Shown here: positions 1 to 7,600 of the stretch, in pieces
Numbering within the stretch: position 1 is the stretch's first letter
How the letters are laid out: every line of letters begins with the position of its first letter
From: JBOGXF01 sp050694275
Lineage (GTDB): Bacteria > Actinomycetota > CADDZG01 > WHSQ01
DNA length: 57,166 nt
Direction: 5' to 3'
Assembly (NCBI GenBank): GCA_050694275.1
Contig: JBOGXF010000130.1
Span: 1 to 57,166 of the forward strand
The notes under the pieces: model-generated
What the model was told of the DNA's origin: nothing
What the model saw: only the letters and a program-made list of their open reading frames with translations
Database searches by the model: none
Position numbers and translations under genes: made by a program

Positions 1-210
1 GCCACTACCCGCCGTTGACGCTCATCCAGCAATGGCATCACCAGAGAGAAGAACCCAGCGAGCGGATCCTCGCCAATCTCCACCCGCCAACACTATATCG
101 CGCGAGTTAAACTTTCGTGGACCCTTATTCGAACTCGGGCGTGAGAAGAGAGCCGCGAAGACGTCGGTGAACTCGGCGCGCTTGATCTTGCCGTCCTCAA
201 CGTAGACGGC

Positions 211-522
211 TTGATGACGGGTGCCATACAAAGGAGCATCGATCAACCGGCGTCTCGGCAGGGCAGGATCGTCTGCGCCAACTGCGGTGGCGAAGTGCAG
301 TGCGAGACGTGGGGTGGCACTCCGAGCTGGAGATGCGTAGGTAACCCTCGGCACCGCCAACGAGTTCACCGTAACCACTTGATGCTCCCGAAGATGCGCG
401 AACTCGTTCCTCGCCGAGACCTCTCACGTCTAGACAAACATTTCGGAGTCGAGGTTAAGGGAGCAAGTCATGCAACCGCTGCGGGGACAGCAAGCCGATG
501 GCGGACTTTGATAGGACCCTGA
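211..522 (+). CDS. Small zinc-ribbon-like protein, uncertain
   Basis: A possible protein of about 103 residues starting at TTG 211 or ATG 214. Its middle has the cysteine pattern C-x2-C-x6-C-x10-C (CANCGG, then VQC, then WRC), which resembles a treble-clef or zinc-ribbon, followed by a basic stretch. An AAAGGAG at 230-236 lies inside the frame and has no start codon after it, so the start is unclear. The frame stays open back to about 145, so this could be the tail of a decayed gene. No family is recognised. The base composition is less GC-rich than the rest of the window, which fits an accessory edge. A competing minus-strand frame at 22-378 shows no motif. Confidence 0.35.
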   Translation: MMTGAIQRSIDQPASRQGRIVCANCGGEVQCETWGGTPSWRCVGNPRHRQRVHRNHLMLPKMRELVPRRDLSRLDKHFGVEVKGASHATAAGTASRWRTLIGP

Positions 523-645
523 CAAGGTCGATGGTCGAAGAGGTGTCTGCAAATCGTGTCGTAAGAGCCAGAGAGAGGCGGCCAGTTTCTAGTCGTGCTC
601 AAACGTCCGTCCGTCTACCGAGCCGCGCCTCCAAATTGAGTTGAT

Positions 646-677
646 TTGACAGGCTCCTGCCGCGGCACGAGCATAAT
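646..677 (+). promoter_or_regulatory. Candidate promoter for the four-TM zinc-ribbon protein
   Basis: A perfect TTGACA lies at 646-651 and CATAAT at 672-677. The 20-nt spacer is longer than ideal. The GTG at 686 lies 8 nt after the -10 box, so the transcript would be leaderless. Confidence 0.4.
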
Positions 678-682
678 TGCGC

Positions 683-718
683 AGAGTGGACAGAGAAGTC
701 AGAGTGGACAGAGAAGTC
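683..718. repeat. 18-bp tandem duplication at a gene start
   Basis: AGAGTGGACAGAGAAGTC occurs twice head to tail, at 683-700 and 701-718. It lies in the first codons of the downstream gene and duplicates six residues in frame, including the candidate GTG start (686 and 704). Confidence 0.95.
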
Positions 719-1366
719 AGTACGGCACCGCATACGAAGGTCGGCATTGCTCTCGTCGCTGCCGCCGGCGTCCTCTCAATCATCGGGTCTTGGCTCCCGT
801 GGATCAGCACGGAGATCGGATTCACCGAGACAACATTCACTTCAAACGGATTCGCAGAAGGAGAAGAAGGCTGGTGGACCGCCGCCATTGGTGTTCTCCT
901 CTTGATCGTTCTCGTTCTTGATCGCAAGTTGCGAGAGCGGCGAACGATGCTCGGTGTCGTGGTCATCGCCGCGAGTTTGGCCTGCGGCCTTATCACTCTG
1001 ACCGACTATCAGGAGACGCAGCAACGGGGCGTGCCTGGAAGCCGCCGGGCTTTGCTCGACGCGGTACGTGAGACCTTTGAAGAGCAGCGGCCATTGGGGA
1101 CATTTGACCCGGATGCGGCCGAGGAGTTGCTGGGCTTTCGAGGAGGGCCGGGCACCGGCACTTGGACGCTCTTCCTCGCAAGCGGCCTGGGAATAATCGG
1201 CGGCATTCTCCTTGTCGCCGCTAGATCACAACCGACTGCCGCTACGGACATCGAATCGTCGCGAGAGAATCAGATTGATTCGACGAAGGTCTGCCCGCGA
1301 TGCGCCGAGACCGTGAAGGCGGCAGCTCAAGTGTGTCGCTTCTGCGGTCATGAGTTCACGGCCTGA
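686..1366 (+). CDS. Four-helix membrane protein with C-terminal zinc ribbon
   Basis: An integral membrane protein of about 226 residues with four predicted membrane helices: one near the N-terminus ending in GSWLPW, one around WWTAAIGVLLL, one around MLGVVVIAAS and one around TLFLASGLGI. The last 30 residues form a short zinc ribbon (CPRC ... CRFCG) of the type common on bacterial membrane and signalling proteins. GTG 686 is chosen because a CATAAT box precedes it by 8 nt; TTG 677 and GTG 704 are alternatives. The function is unknown; the ribbon suggests protein or nucleic-acid contact on the cytoplasmic side. It converges with the DUF3800 gene. Confidence 0.72.
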   Translation: MDREVRVDREVSTAPHTKVGIALVAAAGVLSIIGSWLPWISTEIGFTETTFTSNGFAEGEEGWWTAAIGVLLLIVLVLDRKLRERRTMLGVVVIAASLACGLITLTDYQETQQRGVPGSRRALLDAVRETFEEQRPLGTFDPDAAEELLGFRGGPGTGTWTLFLASGLGIIGGILLVAARSQPTAATDIESSRENQIDSTKVCPRCAETVKAAAQVCRFCGHEFTA

Positions 1367-1410
1367 TCCAGGTTGCTGGAGTGGAGCCCCCTCTGCTGAT
1401 AGAATTAAGC

Positions 1411-1485
1411 GTGAGAGGAACCTGTGGGTTGGCGAAAAGGTCCTGGGGACTCCGCCGAAAGGCTAGCTGGCCCGGGTCCTCTCAG
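1411..1485. ncRNA. Possible structured RNA, three-way junction
   Basis: The ends 1412-1422 and 1474-1484 pair over 11 bp with one mismatch. Inside are two hairpins. The first is closed by GGCG/CGCC, with an inner stem pairing GGTCC and GGACT around TGGG. The second pairs GGC with GCC around TAGCTG. The element lies between two convergent genes. It could be a two-way terminator, although there is no U-tract, or a small RNA. It matches no RNA family I recognise; tRNA and SRP RNA were considered and excluded. Confidence 0.35.
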
Positions 1486-1489
1486 CCCC

Positions 1490-2143
1490 TTAATAGTAGG
1501 TCTTCGGGCCCAATTTGAACGCCTCGAACTCGCTCGCGATTTTGTCTGCAATTAGATCATGGGAGCGCGTGTCTCCACGCTCATATTTTCGCTGGATTGC
1601 CCATGTCGCGTAGTCGGCCACCTGCAGGCAGGGATCGCTTATGGCGGGCCAGAAGGCCGTATGAAAGATCACTGTTGGTGAGACTTGTCGGACCACATCG
1701 GCAACCGCGTGATGGATCGCTTGTTTCTTTCTTTTGATCTGGAGAGAGGAAGCGACGACGAATAGGTCATCTAACGAGGTCGCAATCCGAGGAGCTACGT
1801 GCTTGAAGTGAAGGAACCATGCCTCCTTGTAGAACCGGAGAGGGTCAGCCCGTAGATGGTCTTGAGCCTTGGTCTTGTCCAGGATGGTCGTGTCGACGCG
1901 AAACTCCCGACCTGCGAGCACATCGAAAACTCGATCGCGCACCCTCTGAACGTCGTTGTGTGCATGGAATTCGGGAAGGATGAAGCCGTTCCACGCTAGT
2001 TCACGACGAAGATCGATCAGGTCGTTTCCGAGCTGGCAGTCCTTCATCGTCACCGTGCCGATGATGAAGTACGTGCTAACGCCAGCCTTTCTCTTGAAGA
2101 TGAAATCTCCCGCCTCGTCTACGAACACATATACCCGTGCCAT
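1490..2143 (-). CDS. DUF3800 family protein
   Basis: A 217-residue protein of the DUF3800 family, which has a predicted RNase H-like fold and is often found on mobile or defence-associated DNA; its role is not established. The N-terminal signature FVDEAGDF (residues 7-14) carries the conserved acidic residues. An FHAHND motif follows near residue 60, and the C-terminal signature QVADYATWAIQRKYE is also family-typical. The length is normal and the gene looks intact. The start ATG at 2143 is preceded by TAATCT 6 nt upstream, so the mRNA may be leaderless. The lower GC and the accessory neighbours suggest horizontal acquisition. Confidence 0.85.
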   Translation of the reverse strand: MARVYVFVDEAGDFIFKRKAGVSTYFIIGTVTMKDCQLGNDLIDLRRELAWNGFILPEFHAHNDVQRVRDRVFDVLAGREFRVDTTILDKTKAQDHLRADPLRFYKEAWFLHFKHVAPRIATSLDDLFVVASSLQIKRKKQAIHHAVADVVRQVSPTVIFHTAFWPAISDPCLQVADYATWAIQRKYERGDTRSHDLIADKIASEFEAFKLGPKTYY

Positions 2144-2146
2144 ACC

Positions 2147-2162
2147 TCGAGATTAGTCTCGA
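2147..2162 (-). promoter_or_regulatory. Perfect inverted repeat over the DUF3800 -10 box
   Basis: TCGAGA-TTAG-TCTCGA is a perfect 6-bp palindrome with a 4-nt centre. On the minus strand it covers a TAATCT -10 box (2155-2150) lying 6 nt before the ATG. This is a good place for an operator. Confidence 0.45.
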
Positions 2163-2500
2163 CCTGGTGGCTACCTTCGCTAGGCGTATGCACACAGCTC
2201 AGGCGAGGAATGACTATGGACCGCGTAGCAGGGGAGGAGCGATGCCCTGTGGTTAGTGGGGCTAATCGGCCAACGTCGGCCGGTCGACAACGGGCACAAG
2301 ATGCTTAACGCCGCCCTGTGGCCGCAAAGAGGACTCGGCCCGGTTACTCAATCCGTCGCTCATGCTCCAGAAGACGTGCAGGTCGGAGTGGTTTGAATAG
2401 TGTCCATTTAGGAGCCCCCAGGGTGATGCAACCGGGCGGCGCAGACCATACGTAATTGCCGATGCGTAATCGAAGAAACCAAGCTCAGCGTTGCACCAAA
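2163..2500. other. No gene seen
   Basis: About 340 bases between the DUF3800 promoter and the end of the multicopper oxidase gene. Open frames here (for example minus strand 2262-2648) have no family features and run into the oxidase gene in another frame. I see no repeat or clear hairpin. Confidence 0.5.
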
Positions 2501-3487
2501 CTAGTGGTGACCGGCCCCGTGCTCGGTCCCCCACTGCTGGATCGTCGCGCGCGTCTGCCCGGTGAGCTCGCCGCCCGCGGTTCTGACGACAAAGATGCCC
2601 GCCATCCCCGCATCGGAATGACCCTGGACGTGACAGTGGTACATCCACGCTCCCGGCCCGACGTGCTCGCCGGCGACCACCTGAAACCCAAACGAGTCGG
2701 CGGGGCCGACGGTCTTGTTGTCGATCGTGGTCCCCGGATCCGACAGCCCGGTCGGGAGCCCGGTGCGGCTGTCGGTCCAGCGGTGCCCGTGCAGGTGGAA
2801 GGTGTGGTGGTTGTCGCCGTGGCCGATGACCACGAACTCGACCCGCTCGCCCATGTTCGCCTCCGGCATCGGAGTGTTGGGCGCAACCTGCAGGTTGAAG
2901 GCCATGTCGTTCATCACGAGGACCACCGGCTCACGGTCCGGAAGGGGGTCTCCGGCCCGGCGCACGATCAGCGCGGCGAACAGCCCCGACTTGACCCCCA
3001 CGGTGCCGTGCGGGGTCCCCATGCAGTGGTCGTGGTAGTGCCAGTAGCCGGCGCTGCCGGGATCGACCGTCCCGTCGGACCGGGTCGTCGGCCCGTGGCT
3101 CGAGATGACATACGTCCGGCTCCGGCCGGGCCCGACGCAGGAGCGGTTGAGTCGCGTGCCGTCGCTCGCGACCGTGTAGTCGACCCCGTGCGGGTGGAAG
3201 CTCAATCTCCGATGGGTCAGCTTGTTCACGAGGGTGATGGCGACGCACTCCCCCTCGGTCAGCTCGATCGTTGGGCCGGGGATGGTCGGCTCGCCTTCGA
3301 CGAGCCCGTACCCGAAGCGACCGGGGCCGACCTTCTCTCCGTACAGCGTGATCTCGCGATCGAAGGGCGGATCGCACGCCTGGGCGGGCTCTTGGGACGC
3401 ATCGACCTGCGCGCGGGTCGGCAGGGACCACGCGAGCCCGGAGAGCGCGACGAGAACAGACATCGCGAAACGAGAAGCACGAGACAT
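2501..3487 (-). CDS. Secreted two-domain multicopper oxidase (laccase-like)
   Basis: A 328-residue exported multicopper oxidase that would oxidise phenolic or metal substrates with reduction of O2 to water. The signal peptide is about residues 1-26, ending in TRAQ. The copper ligands are complete: HPHG (98-101), HYHDH (150-154), HHTFHLHGH (227-235) and YHCHVQGHSDAGM (283-295). The length of two cupredoxin domains fits the small, trimeric laccase class known in actinobacteria. ATG 3487 is chosen because AGAGGT precedes it and the signal peptide begins there; a longer frame starts at 3586 without support. The gene lies 49 bp downstream of the mannosyltransferase on the same strand. The natural substrate cannot be told from the sequence. 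Confidence 0.88.
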   Translation of the reverse strand: MSRASRFAMSVLVALSGLAWSLPTRAQVDASQEPAQACDPPFDREITLYGEKVGPGRFGYGLVEGEPTIPGPTIELTEGECVAITLVNKLTHRRLSFHPHGVDYTVASDGTRLNRSCVGPGRSRTYVISSHGPTTRSDGTVDPGSAGYWHYHDHCMGTPHGTVGVKSGLFAALIVRRAGDPLPDREPVVLVMNDMAFNLQVAPNTPMPEANMGERVEFVVIGHGDNHHTFHLHGHRWTDSRTGLPTGLSDPGTTIDNKTVGPADSFGFQVVAGEHVGPGAWMYHCHVQGHSDAGMAGIFVVRTAGGELTGQTRATIQQWGTEHGAGHH

Positions 3488-3536
3488 GGCTACCTCTTTT
3501 TGTCGGTTTGGGTCCTGCGCAGCGCAGGACCATCGC

Positions 3537-4718
3537 CTAGTAGAACCAGGCTCCGCGAGTGAAAACCACCGCGCCCAGGGTGGCAAGGGGGATGAGCAAA
3601 ATCAGGACATACTCGTGGCGAGCCCGCCCGCCCCGGGCGAACGCGGCAAGGAAGACGAGCGCGGGCCAGAACGACAGCAGCATTCTGGGGATGCTGTAGT
3701 ACCAGCTCGAGGTGACGAGCACCGCCAGAAACGTTCCCATGTAGGCGCCGTATCCCCACTCGCGCTTCGTCACGGCCCAGATCACGAATCCCACCCCGAC
3801 CGCCGCCGCGAGGATCTCCACGCGCCACGCGAAGCGCCAGTTGGTCGGATAATCGGCCCCCTCCCACGTGTTGTAGGTGTTCAGGAAGGAATTGATCGGC
3901 CCGACGAATTGCCGGCCCCAGCCCTCTCTCTGGTCCAGGACGAAATGAAACGGGTTGCCGGTCGTCTGAGCGAGGTAGGCGGCGTACGCGAGAAACGGCA
4001 GCGCCCCCACGACGAGCCCGGTGAGAGCGTTCGCGGCCTTCTCGAGCGAGAAATCGCGCTGCCGAAGAAACTCGACCGCCAGCCCGATCAGCACGAACGC
4101 GCCGGCAAAGCGGGCGCCCATGGCCACCGCCGCGAAAGCCCCCGCGAGCAGCCAGCGCGACCGGCGCGCGTAATAAAAGGCAGGGATCGCGCCGGCGAGA
4201 AACAACGCCTCGCTGTAGGGGGCAACGAGAAACACCGCGGTCGGGAACAGAAGCAGATAGAGGACGGCATGCCGGCCGCTCCCCTCCCCCACCTCTTCCT
4301 CGACGAGCCGGTGGAGGTACGTGCCCGCAACGACGGTCGAGACAAAGGAGATGATCATGCCGGCGACGATCAGGTTGAGGCCGGTCGCTCCGACCGCGCG
4401 CATCAGAAGCGGATAGAGCGGGAAGAAGGCGGTCGCATGGAGGCCGCGGTCGGGCCCGAAATAGCCGTCCTCGGCGATGATGGCGAAAAGCCGCGCGTCC
4501 CAGTTGTCCCACATGTCGACGAACGACACCTGTAGCGGCCCTTCCGTCGACGCGAGGAACCACGCCGCCGCGTAGGCGACGGCAACCAGCATCACGCGAG
4601 TGGCGACGGTGGCGGTGGCGGCCTCGATCCAGGACGCCCGCGCGCCCGGCCGGTCGCCGGCGGACCGGTCGCCGGCGACGGAGACGGGCTCGTGCCGGGA
4701 CGTCGCGAGCGTCCTCAT
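3537..4718 (-). CDS. PIG-V-like GT-C mannosyltransferase, integral membrane
   Basis: A 393-residue polytopic membrane protein of the Gpi18/PIG-V group of GT-C glycosyltransferases, which transfer a sugar from a polyprenyl-phosphate donor on the outer face of the membrane. The family signature is clear: DMWDNWDARLF near residues 68-78, then IAEDGYFG, then AFFPLYPLLMR. The acidic WD..D residues are the expected catalytic or metal site. About nine to ten hydrophobic segments follow. Its start lies 5 nt beyond the gcvPB stop, so it is probably cotranscribed with the glycine cleavage genes despite an unrelated role. The acceptor is unknown; an envelope lipid or protein glycan is likely. Confidence 0.8.
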   Translation of the reverse strand: MRTLATSRHEPVSVAGDRSAGDRPGARASWIEAATATVATRVMLVAVAYAAAWFLASTEGPLQVSFVDMWDNWDARLFAIIAEDGYFGPDRGLHATAFFPLYPLLMRAVGATGLNLIVAGMIISFVSTVVAGTYLHRLVEEEVGEGSGRHAVLYLLLFPTAVFLVAPYSEALFLAGAIPAFYYARRSRWLLAGAFAAVAMGARFAGAFVLIGLAVEFLRQRDFSLEKAANALTGLVVGALPFLAYAAYLAQTTGNPFHFVLDQREGWGRQFVGPINSFLNTYNTWEGADYPTNWRFAWRVEILAAAVGVGFVIWAVTKREWGYGAYMGTFLAVLVTSSWYYSIPRMLLSFWPALVFLAAFARGGRARHEYVLILLIPLATLGAVVFTRGAWFY

Positions 4719-4723
4719 GCGGG

Positions 4724-6223
4724 TTACGGGGTCCAGCGGAGCTTCAGCTCGCGCGCCGCCTTGGCCTCGTCCGGGCGTCGGACCGGTGTGGTCGTCGGCG
4801 CGTCGTGCAGCACCTCGGGCTCGGTCACCGCTTCGCCCGCGATCTGATTGAGGGCCGCCGCGAGTCCGTCGATGGTCTCCTTGGACTCCGTCTCCGTCGG
4901 CTCGACCATGAGAGCCTCTTCGACCACCAGAGGAAAGTACACCGTCGGGGGGTGATAGCCGAGATCGATCAGGCGCTTGGCGACGTCCATCGCCCTGATG
5001 CCGTTCTTTCTCAGCGGCTTGGCGGTGGCGACGAACTCGTGCATGCAGATGCCGTCGAACGGCACGGGAAACGCGTCCGCGACCAGCGACTTGAGGTAAT
5101 TGGCGTTCAGCACCGCCCGCTCCGCGACGCGCTTCAGTCCTTCCGGTCCGAGCGAACGGAGGTAGGCGTAGGCGCGCACGTTGATCCCGAAGTTCCCGTG
5201 GAACGAGTGAATGCGGCCGATGGATTCGGGCCGATCGTGGTCCCAGAACCAGCGTTCGGCGCCCTCATCGAACTGGAGCACCGGAGACGGCAGGAAGCGC
5301 TCGAGGCGAGCCGACACCGCAAGCGGCCCCGACCCGGGGCCCCCACCACCGTGGGGGGTGGCGAAAGTCTTGTGCAGGTTGAGGTGAACGATGTCGAAAC
5401 CCATCTCGCCCGGCCGCACTATGCCCACGATCGAGTTGAAGTTTGCGCCGTCATAGTAGAGAAGCCCGCCGACCTCGTGGATCGCCGCCGCGATCTCTTT
5501 GATGTCTCGCTCGAACAACCCGAGGGTGTTGGGATTCGTCAGCATGAGGCCGGCGACGTCTTCGTCCATGACCGCCCTGAGGGCGTCGAGATCGACCAGG
5601 CCCCGCTCGTCGGACGGGACCTCCTGAGCCCGGTACCCGGCGAGCGTGACGCTCGCGGGGTTGGTCCCGTGAGCCGAGTCCGGGATGATCACCCGTTTTC
5701 GGGGATCGCCGTTCGCGGTGTGGAAGGTGCGCATTATCAACAGGCCGGTGAGCTCGCCCTGTGCCCCCGCGGCCGGCTGGAAGGTCAGACGAGCCATACC
5801 GGTCGCGTCGCACAGCGCACGTTCGAGGATCCCGAGAAGCTCGAGTGCGCCCTGCGCAAGGTCCTCGTCGCAGAGCGGATGGAGGGACGCGAAGCCGGGC
5901 AGCGCCGCGGCTTCCTCCGCGACCTTCGGGTTGTACTTCATCGTGCACGAGCCGAGCGGGTACGCGCCGATGTCGATTGCCCAGTTGCGCTGCGACAGCC
6001 GCGTGTAGTGGCGCACGAGATCGCGCTCGCTGACCTCCGGAAGCGCCGGCGGCTGCTCCCGCCGGTAACCGTCGGGCACCAGCTCCTCCAGCGGGGGCGC
6101 GTCGACCCCGGCCTCGGGCAGCGACCACGAGCGGCGGCCGGGACGCGACAGCTCGAAGATTAGGGGAAACCCGTCGGCGTCGGGCCGCGTCCCCCCGGAC
6201 GGCTCCAGCGGTCTGCCGCTCAC
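4724..6223 (-). CDS. gcvPB: Glycine dehydrogenase (decarboxylating) subunit 2
   Basis: The PLP-binding half of the P-protein of the glycine cleavage system, 499 residues. With GcvPA it decarboxylates glycine and passes the aminomethyl group to lipoyl-GcvH. The PLP lysine is K285 in HLNLHKTF, followed by a glycine-rich loop, and the SCTMKYNPK segment near residue 93 is family-typical. GTG 6223 is chosen because it forms a GTGA overlap with the gcvPA stop; a frame extending to 6544 is only read-through over gcvPA. The length is normal. Most actinobacteria, including mycobacteria, have a single fused gcvP, so the split form is notable. Confidence 0.95.
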   Translation of the reverse strand: MSGRPLEPSGGTRPDADGFPLIFELSRPGRRSWSLPEAGVDAPPLEELVPDGYRREQPPALPEVSERDLVRHYTRLSQRNWAIDIGAYPLGSCTMKYNPKVAEEAAALPGFASLHPLCDEDLAQGALELLGILERALCDATGMARLTFQPAAGAQGELTGLLIMRTFHTANGDPRKRVIIPDSAHGTNPASVTLAGYRAQEVPSDERGLVDLDALRAVMDEDVAGLMLTNPNTLGLFERDIKEIAAAIHEVGGLLYYDGANFNSIVGIVRPGEMGFDIVHLNLHKTFATPHGGGGPGSGPLAVSARLERFLPSPVLQFDEGAERWFWDHDRPESIGRIHSFHGNFGINVRAYAYLRSLGPEGLKRVAERAVLNANYLKSLVADAFPVPFDGICMHEFVATAKPLRKNGIRAMDVAKRLIDLGYHPPTVYFPLVVEEALMVEPTETESKETIDGLAAALNQIAGEAVTEPEVLHDAPTTTPVRRPDEAKAARELKLRWTP

Positions 6224-7563
6224 AGCTCGGCCAGCTCCTTCTCGATCGCCTCCGCGAAGCCCTGGATGTCCTCTTCGGTCCGCCGCTCGGTGATCGCGAC
6301 GAGCAGGCAGTCGGCGAGGTCCGGATACCACTTCCCCAGGGCGGGACCGGCGAGGTAGCCGCGCCGCGCGAGCCCGTGCGCGAGCCGGGACGCGTCTACC
6401 GGCGACCTCAGCACGAGCTCCTTGAAGCGCGGCCCGTCGAAGAGGATCGAGCACCCGGGGATCTCGCCGAGGCGGCGGGCGGCATACGCGGTGCGGCGAA
6501 TGCACACTTCGCCCAACCGCCTGAGTCCCACGGGGCCGAGCCACGAGAGGTGGATCGCCGCGGCGATCGCCATCAGCGTCTGGTTGGTGCAGACGTTCGA
6601 GGTCGCCCGGGCCCGCCGGATGTGCTGCTCGCGCGCCTGCAGCGTCAGCACGAACGCGCGCCGGCCGTCGGCATCGGTGGTCTCGCCCGAGATCCGGCCC
6701 GGGACCTGTCTGACGAGGTCGAGCTTGGTGGCGAAGAGCCCGACGTAAGGGCCCCCGTACGACATCGGGTTACCCAGCGCGTGCCCCTCCGCGACGGCGA
6801 CGTCGGCGCCGAGCGCGCCGGGGGCCGCGAGCACCCCCATGGCGGTCGGGTCGGTGACCGCGATCGACAGCGCCCCGGCATCGTGGGCCGCGTCCGAGGC
6901 CGACCGGAGCTGCTCGATGCGGCCGAAGACGTTCGGGTACGCCGCGACCACCGCCGCGGCCCCGGCGGCGTCCACCGCCGACCACTCGACGACGCCCTCG
7001 GGGCCGTGGGGAGCGATCGCTACATCCAACCCTAAACCTGAGGTATACGTCTTCAGCACCGCGACGTAGTGCGGGTGCACGGTCTCCCCGATCACCACGC
7101 GGTCCCGGCCGGTTGCCCGAACGGCGAGGTTGACCCCCTCGACGAGCGCCGCGGCCCCGTCGTACAGCGACGCGTTGGCGACCTCGAGGCCGAAGATCTC
7201 ACACACGAGGGTCTGGAACTCGAACAGCGCCTGGAGGACGCCCTGGGACAGCTCCGGCTGATAGGGGGTGTAAGAGGTCGAGAGCTCGGCCCGGCCGGCG
7301 AGCGCACGCACGACCGGCGGAAGGTGGTGGTCGTAGGCCCCTCCCCCGGCAAAGCACCTCAGCTGCGCCGCGCCCTCGCACCGCCCGGCGAGCGTCGCAA
7401 GATGCTCGAGAAGCTCGGGCTCGCTGAGCTCGGCGGGGACCTCGAGGGGGCGGCCGACGCGCACGTCCGAGGGGATCGGTTCGAAGAGGTCTTCGATGCG
7501 GTCGAGCCCGATCGCCGCGAGCATGGCGGCGTCGTCCTCGGGAGTGTGTGGGACGAAGTCCAC
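6220..7563 (-). CDS. gcvPA: Glycine dehydrogenase (decarboxylating) subunit 1
   Basis: The N-terminal half of the split P-protein, 447 residues, usual length for GcvPA. It starts MDFVPHTPEDDAAML and contains the YTPYQPELSQG segment characteristic of the P-protein substrate region, then a PLP-fold domain without the lysine, as expected for subunit 1. The start is GTG 7563. It lies 32 bp after the gcvT stop and overlaps gcvPB by 4 bp, so it is part of a gcvT-gcvPA-gcvPB operon. A phased octamer array lies at the gcvT-gcvPA junction. No glycine riboswitch is visible upstream of the operon. Confidence 0.95.
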   Translation of the reverse strand: MDFVPHTPEDDAAMLAAIGLDRIEDLFEPIPSDVRVGRPLEVPAELSEPELLEHLATLAGRCEGAAQLRCFAGGGAYDHHLPPVVRALAGRAELSTSYTPYQPELSQGVLQALFEFQTLVCEIFGLEVANASLYDGAAALVEGVNLAVRATGRDRVVIGETVHPHYVAVLKTYTSGLGLDVAIAPHGPEGVVEWSAVDAAGAAAVVAAYPNVFGRIEQLRSASDAAHDAGALSIAVTDPTAMGVLAAPGALGADVAVAEGHALGNPMSYGGPYVGLFATKLDLVRQVPGRISGETTDADGRRAFVLTLQAREQHIRRARATSNVCTNQTLMAIAAAIHLSWLGPVGLRRLGEVCIRRTAYAARRLGEIPGCSILFDGPRFKELVLRSPVDASRLAHGLARRGYLAGPALGKWYPDLADCLLVAITERRTEEDIQGFAEAIEKELAEL

Positions 7564-7576
7564 GGTTCAGCCTCGC

Positions 7577-7600
7577 CTATCGATTTGTCGACTTGTCAAC
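7577..7600. repeat. Octamer array A (3 units)
   Basis: Contiguous units CTATCGAT TTGTCGAC TTGTCAAC. The array covers the gcvT stop codon (7596-7598) and the gcvT-gcvPA gap. Confidence 0.6.

Noticed and set aside
22..378. A minus-strand 118-codon frame
   Set aside because: No recognisable motif, and it overlaps a plus-strand frame with a cysteine pattern. Neither is strong.
1395..1485. Hammerhead ribozyme, tRNA or SRP RNA
   Set aside because: CTGATAG and CGAAAG fragments do not form the hammerhead core; there is no T-loop and no GGAAG SRP loop.
3222..4535. A 437-codon plus-strand frame
   Set aside because: Antisense to the multicopper oxidase and mannosyltransferase genes, both of which have complete family motifs.
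7564..7595. Glycine riboswitch before gcvPA
   Set aside because: The gap is too short and is filled by the octamer array; no riboswitch core is present here or upstream of gcvH.
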